NCBI RefSeq assembly: GCF_000701505.1
Contig: NZ_KL370787.1
Location: 234,432 to 298,431 of the forward strand
Reading direction: 5' to 3'
Source: Dyadobacter crusticola DSM 16708
GTDB lineage: Bacteria; Bacteroidota; Bacteroidia; Cytophagales; Spirosomataceae
Length of the DNA: 64,000 nt
Shown here: positions 59,385 through 64,000 of the stretch, piece after piece
Position numbering within the stretch: position 1 is the stretch's first letter
How the letters are laid out: every line of letters starts with the position of its first letter
Translations under genes and position numbers: made by a program
The notes under the pieces: model-generated
Seen by the model: only the letters and a program-made list of their open reading frames with translations
What the model was told of the DNA's origin: nothing
Database searches by the model: none

Positions 59385-61607
59385 ATGAAAACTTACCTGG
59401 CAGGATTACTCTGCCTGCTTTCCATTTCCGTTTCAGCACAGCGGGTAACCGGCACCGTCAGCGAGCAGGTTGCCGGCTCCGACAGTCTTGCTCCTGTCAC
59501 CGGCGCCAATGTATATTGGTCGGGTACTACACAAGCTACTGCTACCGATACGTTCGGCCATTTTACCATTCCCAGATCTGCGCAGTCGAACCTGCTGGTG
59601 ATCAGTTTTGTGGGATTCAGGAACGATACCATCAAAATCGGTGCCGAGAGTGAGCTGCAAGTGGTTTTGAAAAGCGACCGGACGCTGGATGAAGTTACCG
59701 TGCGGGGAGGCAGCGGTTCCATCGACCGCCTGTCTCCGCACCAGACAGAAATCATTACTACCCGCACGCTAGCCAAAGCCGCATGCTGCAATCTTTCCGA
59801 GAGTTTCGAAACAAACGCATCTGTATCAGTGTCGTACAGCGACGCAGTTACGGGTTCAAAGCAGATCCAGATGCTGGGACTGAGCGGCACTTACATTCAG
59901 TCCAATGTGGAAAATATCCCGTCCCTGCGGGGCCTGGCGTCTACTTTCGGGCTGAGCTCCATTCCGGGAACGTGGATCCAATCCATTGATATCGGCAAAG
60001 GCGCGGGCTCTGTGGTGAATGGATACGAATCCATGACCGGCCAGATCAACATTGAGCTGCAAAAGCCCGATTCACCGGAAAAGCTTTACCTGAATACCTA
60101 TATCAACAATTTCGGAAGAGCTGAACTGAACCTGAACCTCGCCCATCAACTCAGTAAAAAATGGAGCACCGGTCTGCTTACCCACGGAAGTACCCTGCGG
60201 AACAAAGTCGACAATAATGGCGATGGTTTTCTCGACATGCCGCTTTATACGCAAGTCAATGCGATAAATCGCTGGAAGTACCAGGGCGATAAACTGATGG
60301 CGCAGTTTGGTGTGAAAGCGCTCGTGGAAGACCGTACCGGCGGACAAGCGGGTTTTGAGAAAGAAATGCGCGGTACAACGCAAGCTTATGGTTTTGGGTC
60401 AAAAATCAACCGCTACGAATTTTTCTCCAAGATTGCGCGGCTTTTTCCCGAGCAGCCTTATAAGGGGCTTGGATTGATAGTGAATGCATCCGTTTTTGAT
60501 TCAAAATCATTCTTTGGTCTTAATAACTACGATGGAAAGCAAAAAACGCTTTATGCTAACCTGATCTATCAGTCCATTATCGGCAACACAAATCATTCCT
60601 ATAAAACGGGCTTAAGCTACCTGCTTGATAACTATGATGAACGTTATAAAGCACAGACTTTAACCAGGAACGAGTCGGTACCAGGCGCATTTTTCGAGTA
60701 TACCTATAACAACCTCGACAAGTTTGTGCTGGTAGCAGGCGGGCGGGTTGACTTTCACAATCTGTACGGAACACAATGGACGCCGCGTATGCATTTGAAA
60801 TACAATGTCACAGATCAAACCATTCTGCGTGCTTCTGCGGGCAAAGGGTTCCGCGTGGCCAATCCGCTGGCTGAGTACTACGGGAATCTCGTAAGCTCGC
60901 GGCAGGTGCTTTTCCGGGAGCAGATCCGGCCAGAGAAATCGTGGAACTACGGTGCGAGCCTCACCCAGGAATTTGCATTGGGGGGAATGAAGGGAAATCT
61001 GATAGTGGATTATTACCGGACTACTTTTGACAATCAGCTCGTAGCCGATATGGAAGATCCCAGGTATCTGAGCTTTTATAACCTGAATGGACGGGCATTT
61101 GCAAACAGCTTTCAGGCAGAGGCCAACCTGACGCCCGTCAAACGTTTTGAATTGAAACTAGCTTACCGGCTTTTTGATGTGAAGCAAACTGTCAGTCAGG
61201 CTTACGACCAGCGTGTATTGCTGCCAAGAATGATGGTCAGCCGCGACCGGGTGCTGTTTAATGCAGGTTACGCATTGCCTTACGACAAATGGAAATTTGA
61301 CTTCACAGCACAGTGGAATGGTAAAAAGCGGCTGCCATACATGGGCGATATAGATCACCATCAGCTAGCTGAAAACCTACCTTCGACAATGGCACCTGCA
61401 TTCTATAATTTTAACGCACAAATCACCCGCACCTTCCCAAAATGGGATATTTACCTCGGCGGAGAGAACCTCGCGAACTTCACGCAGAAGAACCCGATTA
61501 TAGGCGCAGACCAGCCTTTCGGCCAGCATTTTGACGCGGGAATGGCATGGGGGCCGGTAGTAGGGCGAATGATTTATGCGGGGATTCGTTATAAGATTAT
61601 ACGTTAG
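59385..61607 (+). CDS. TonB-dependent receptor of the copper cluster
   Basis: A 740-aa outer-membrane receptor. It has a signal peptide (GLLCLLSISVSAQ) and a CarboxypepD_reg-like domain with an insertion (APVTGANVYWSGTTQATATD, ISFVGFRND). The plug begins LDEVTVRGGSGSIDRL, contains a Cys-Cys pair (KAACCNLSESFETN, Cys134-Cys135) and continues to GYESMTGQINIEL. The barrel ends in IYAGIRYKIIR. The Cys-Cys in the plug occurs in several Bacteroidetes receptors near copper genes to my knowledge and could bind a metal ion. It presumably imports or senses copper or a copper chelate; this is inferred from the neighbours. A purine-rich tract follows. Confidence 0.92.
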   Translation: MKTYLAGLLCLLSISVSAQRVTGTVSEQVAGSDSLAPVTGANVYWSGTTQATATDTFGHFTIPRSAQSNLLVISFVGFRNDTIKIGAESELQVVLKSDRTLDEVTVRGGSGSIDRLSPHQTEIITTRTLAKAACCNLSESFETNASVSVSYSDAVTGSKQIQMLGLSGTYIQSNVENIPSLRGLASTFGLSSIPGTWIQSIDIGKGAGSVVNGYESMTGQINIELQKPDSPEKLYLNTYINNFGRAELNLNLAHQLSKKWSTGLLTHGSTLRNKVDNNGDGFLDMPLYTQVNAINRWKYQGDKLMAQFGVKALVEDRTGGQAGFEKEMRGTTQAYGFGSKINRYEFFSKIARLFPEQPYKGLGLIVNASVFDSKSFFGLNNYDGKQKTLYANLIYQSIIGNTNHSYKTGLSYLLDNYDERYKAQTLTRNESVPGAFFEYTYNNLDKFVLVAGGRVDFHNLYGTQWTPRMHLKYNVTDQTILRASAGKGFRVANPLAEYYGNLVSSRQVLFREQIRPEKSWNYGASLTQEFALGGMKGNLIVDYYRTTFDNQLVADMEDPRYLSFYNLNGRAFANSFQAEANLTPVKRFELKLAYRLFDVKQTVSQAYDQRVLLPRMMVSRDRVLFNAGYALPYDKWKFDFTAQWNGKKRLPYMGDIDHHQLAENLPSTMAPAFYNFNAQITRTFPKWDIYLGGENLANFTQKNPIIGADQPFGQHFDAGMAWGPVVGRMIYAGIRYKIIR

Positions 61608-61645
61608 AAGGAAGGAAAGGGACGACGGAGGAAGGAGGAAGGGAA
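61606..61645 (+). repeat. Polypurine tract (purines on the coding strand)
   Basis: GAAGGAAGGAAAGGGA, then GGAGGAAGGAGGAAGGGAA fill the gap between the receptor stop and the HMA-AraC gene, almost without pyrimidines. It resembles the tracts at 23541-23580 and 42546-42577. Several GGAGG units sit 20-35 bases before the next ATG. Confidence 0.6.
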
Positions 61646-61662
61646 TTTAAAAAGCGCTTTTT

Positions 61663-62232
61663 ATGAAATTGTATATCAAGAATATGGTTTGTGACCGCTG
61701 TAAGCGTGTTGTACGCGAGGAGCTGACTGCTCTGGGGCTGCATCCTTGTTCGGTGGATCTGGGCGAAGTCGAGATTGAGGAAGAAATAGAAGGAGAAAGT
61801 CTCAAAAGGGTGAAAACTGTTTTGGAAACAAATGGTTTTGAGCTGCTAGACGACCGCAAGCTGACTATTGTTGAACACATCAAAACGCTGGTAATCGACG
61901 AAATACAGAACCTTAAAGGAATGAAACCTGCGCAAATGAATTTCTCGGATTATCTGTCGGACAAAATTGGCTACGAATACTCCTACCTGAGCAGTCTTTT
62001 TTCATCTGAAACCGGACAGACGATCGAGCAGTACATTATCGCGCAAAAAGTGGAGAAAATCAAAGAATGGCTTTCCTACAATGAGCTGACGTTAAGCGAA
62101 ATGGCGTGGAGGTTGTCGTACAGCAGTACTGCCCATTTGAGCAACCAGTTTAAAAAAGTCACCGGAATGACACCGGGAGAATTTAAAAAGAGTCCGACAG
62201 CAAGAAAGACACTTGATCAGGTCGGAGGATGA
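61663..62232 (+). CDS. AraC-type regulator with N-terminal HMA metal-binding domain
   Basis: A 189-aa protein. Residues 1-70 are HMA-like: MKLYIKNMVCDRCKRVVREELTALG with Cys10-x2-Cys13 as predicted metal site, then VKTVLETNGFELLDDRK. Residues about 85-180 are the two HTH motifs of AraC/XylS: FSDYLSDKIGYEYSYLSSLFSSETGQTIEQYIIAQKVEKIKEWL and LTLSEMAWRLSYSSTAHLSNQFKKVTGMTPGEFKKS. The fusion suggests that the protein binds copper (or a similar soft metal) directly and regulates the surrounding island. Its stop overlaps an upstream open extension of the next gene (ATGA). I know no characterised member. Confidence 0.93.
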   Translation: MKLYIKNMVCDRCKRVVREELTALGLHPCSVDLGEVEIEEEIEGESLKRVKTVLETNGFELLDDRKLTIVEHIKTLVIDEIQNLKGMKPAQMNFSDYLSDKIGYEYSYLSSLFSSETGQTIEQYIIAQKVEKIKEWLSYNELTLSEMAWRLSYSSTAHLSNQFKKVTGMTPGEFKKSPTARKTLDQVGG

Positions 62233-62264
62233 AATTAATAACAAACCAAAAAACAACTGCAATT

Positions 62265-62609
62265 ATGAAAACTATCATTTTTTCACTCGTTACACTTCTT
62301 TTTTTCGGCTCGAATGTGGCTTTCAGCGCTGGCGATGAGAAGGAAATCAAGATCAAAACATCGGCGATCTGCGAAATGTGTAAGGCACGCATTGAGCGCA
62401 ACCTTGGACTGTCCAAAGGTGTGAAAGAATCCAACCTGAACTTGAAAGACAAAGTTGTAACTGTGAAGTACAATCCGGCCAAAACAAGCCCGGAAGCGAT
62501 CAAAGCGACAATTATTAATACAGGTTACGATGCGGATAATCAGCTCGCCAATCAAAAAGCACACGACAAACTGCCCAGCTGCTGCCGGAAAACCGCTGCT
62601 GCACATTAA
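62265..62609 (+). CDS. Exported HMA-domain copper-binding protein
   Basis: The protein has 114 aa from the ATG at 62265, which begins a signal peptide (MKTIIFSLVTLLFFGSNVAFSAG). An in-frame ATG at 62229 overlaps the AraC stop but would put polar residues ahead of the signal and is less likely. The mature part is an HMA domain: TSAICEMCKARIERNLGLSKGV with Cys36 and Cys39, then VVTVKYNPAKTSPEAIKATIINTGYDAD, and a C-terminal Cys pair (LPSCCRKTAAAH). It is probably a periplasmic copper carrier. It lies between the regulator and the CopB-like barrel in one transcript. Confidence 0.9.
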   Translation: MKTIIFSLVTLLFFGSNVAFSAGDEKEIKIKTSAICEMCKARIERNLGLSKGVKESNLNLKDKVVTVKYNPAKTSPEAIKATIINTGYDADNQLANQKAHDKLPSCCRKTAAAH

Positions 62610-62626
62610 CTGATTCAAACTTCATC

Positions 62627-64000
62627 ATGAACAGAAACAGACTAAAACAACTGGCACTGCTGGGGTTCAGCCTGGCTGCATTCCCTGTATTCGCCCAGCA
62701 CGAACATCACCAGCAGCCAGACACCACGCGCCACGAAATGCACGACATGAAAAGTATGGATCATGGCAACATGAACCATGGGGATACCACCGAAATGGAT
62801 CATTCCAAAATGCAGCATACGCATCAAATGACGCACAACTTTTCGCTTAGCCTGCCGATGACAAGAAACGGTTCGGGCACCGGCTGGCAACCTGACGCCA
62901 CGCCCATGTATGCGTACATGAAGCATAGCAACAAATGGAATTACATGTTGCACGGCAGTATATTCCTGCGTTACACAGGTCAAAATTTCAATAACAAGGG
63001 TAGAAAGGGCCAGGAATCGAAGTTTAGTGTGCCTAACTGGTTTATGGGAATGGCGCAGCGGCAGGTAGGTAAAAATGGGCTGCTGAATATCCGCGCAATG
63101 GTCTCGCTGGACCGGATCTTCGACGGCGGAGCTGGTTACCCGCTTCTTTTCCAATCGGGCGAAAGCTGGAAAAATGTTCCATTGGTTGACCGCCAGCACC
63201 CGCACGATCTGATCTCGGAACTTTCGGTCGGATATACCCAGCGCATTAATGACCAGCTGGACCTCACAGTGTACGCAGGCTACCCCGGAGAACCGGCGCT
63301 CGGCCCAACTGCATTTATGCACAGAATGTCAGCTTTCAACAATCCTGACGCTGTTTTGGGCCACCACTGGCAGGATGCTACCCACATTACTTTTGGCGTG
63401 GTAACTGCGGGCGTTCGTTACGGAATGTTCAAAATTGAGGGATCTTCGTTCACCGGCCGGGAGCCGGATGAAAACCGCTTTAATTTCGACAAGCCGCGTT
63501 TTGATTCTTACAGCTATCGATTGCTTTTCAATCCCTCTGCCAACTGGTCATTTCAGGCGAGCCGGGCATTTATTAAAAGTCCTGAAAGGCTGCATTCGCA
63601 CGATGACGTCACGCGCACTACTGCTTCTGTCCAGCATTCTGCGCAGCTTTCCGGCGAGAACAGATGGATTTCGAGTACGCTGGTTTGGGGCAACAATTCA
63701 GGTGGACATTCGAGCGGCAATACCGTTTTGGCAGAATCTAATTTGCAGCTCAACAAATGGGCAGTGTACGGCCGCTATGAGCGTGTGGAAAAAGGCTCTG
63801 ACGAGCTGCTGAGCGACTCTGGTAACATAAGGATCGGCTTCTTTAAACTTCCGGTTTCTGCATTCACATTGGGCCTGAACCGGCAGCTTTTTCATTTTGC
63901 TAACACGCTGGTGCAGACCGGCGCGCAGGTTACTGTGCATAGTCTGGCGGGAGATAAGACCGGAATTCTGGAATACAATTATTCCAAAACCCCGCTTTCC
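62627..64000 (+). CDS. His/Met-rich CopB-like outer-membrane copper-resistance protein (partial, C-terminus beyond window)
   Basis: A frame open from the ATG at 62627 to the right edge (458 codons). It begins with a signal peptide (LALLGFSLAAFPVFAQ), then a His/Met-rich stretch (HEHHQQ, MHDMKSMDHGNMNHGD, MDHSKMQHTHQMTH) of copper-binding type, as in PcoB/CopB. The remainder is beta-barrel-like with aromatic strands and many short periodic turns (YMKHSNKWNYMLHGSIFLRYTG, DLISELSVGYTQ, GYPGEPALGPTAFMHRMSA). It starts 17 bases after the exported HMA gene. Its likely role is outer-membrane copper handling; the C-terminus is missing. Confidence 0.85.
   Translation, partial: MNRNRLKQLALLGFSLAAFPVFAQHEHHQQPDTTRHEMHDMKSMDHGNMNHGDTTEMDHSKMQHTHQMTHNFSLSLPMTRNGSGTGWQPDATPMYAYMKHSNKWNYMLHGSIFLRYTGQNFNNKGRKGQESKFSVPNWFMGMAQRQVGKNGLLNIRAMVSLDRIFDGGAGYPLLFQSGESWKNVPLVDRQHPHDLISELSVGYTQRINDQLDLTVYAGYPGEPALGPTAFMHRMSAFNNPDAVLGHHWQDATHITFGVVTAGVRYGMFKIEGSSFTGREPDENRFNFDKPRFDSYSYRLLFNPSANWSFQASRAFIKSPERLHSHDDVTRTTASVQHSAQLSGENRWISSTLVWGNNSGGHSSGNTVLAESNLQLNKWAVYGRYERVEKGSDELLSDSGNIRIGFFKLPVSAFTLGLNRQLFHFANTLVQTGAQVTVHSLAGDKTGILEYNYSKTPLS

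Overview
The window reads as chromosomal DNA of a Bacteroidota (Bacteroidetes) bacterium, most likely a Cytophagales/Spirosomataceae member such as Dyadobacter (inference from gene types, not from a marker gene). The signs are a SusC/SusD pair, several TonB-dependent receptors with an N-terminal carboxypeptidase-like domain, DUF4249, DUF5686, DUF5690, YfhO, LytS/LytTR regulators and promoter boxes of the Bacteroidetes type TAnnTTTG. About 46 protein genes are supported. I see no tRNA, rRNA, CRISPR array, prophage or intact insertion sequence.

Layout. 1-15012 (minus): one likely seven-gene surface-uptake operon in the order SusC, SusD, two large FG-GAP/UnbV lipoproteins, a kelch-type lipoprotein, DUF4249 and a second TonB-dependent receptor that runs off the left edge. 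Most of its junctions overlap by 1-4 bases. 15362-18337 (plus): a D-lactate/2-hydroxyacid-dehydrogenase-type FAD/Fe-S fusion, followed by two 85-bp repeats. 18708-25378 (minus): a DUF5686 outer-membrane protein, an IGHMBP2-like helicase, a Bcr/CflA efflux pump and two tiny proteins. 25766-30462 (plus): TonB receptor, exported helical protein, LytS-type kinase and LytTR regulator. 30522-32196 (plus): Ku and a stand-alone LigD polymerase domain (NHEJ). 32278-35286: GH18 chitinase-like lipoprotein, endonuclease V and small proteins.

35357-42461 (minus) is the most coherent accessory system: a probable organophosphonate (aminoethylphosphonate-type) catabolic cluster. It contains an XRE-cupin regulator, a phosphonatase-like HAD hydrolase, a FAD amine oxidoreductase, an exported phosphodiesterase with chitobiase-C and PA14 domains, a PbfA-like PLP ammonia-lyase/aminotransferase and a DUF5690 MFS-like transporter. 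Immediately beyond it (42709-43605, plus) lies a Panacea-domain protein followed by a two-helix membrane protein, a candidate PanAT toxin-antitoxin pair, ended by a palindrome-rich MITE/REP-like element (43611-43753).

43760-55268 is mostly housekeeping: DUF983, an SDR epimerase, DUF2905, a YfiT/DinB protein, YfhO, phosphofructokinase, a YdcF/SanA protein, a thioredoxin-fold exported protein, 6-phosphogluconolactonase and CsaA. An AT-rich, glycosyltransferase-like orphan (55349-56182) follows.

56276-64000 (plus) is a copper-handling island: CopA-type P-ATPase, an HMA chaperone, a Cys-rich HYC_CC_PP protein, a TonB-dependent receptor with a Cys-Cys motif, an HMA-AraC fusion regulator, an exported HMA protein and a His/Met-rich CopB-like barrel cut by the right edge. 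An identical decamer, AATTGTGTAA, sits exactly 22 bases before the -7-like box of two of its promoters.
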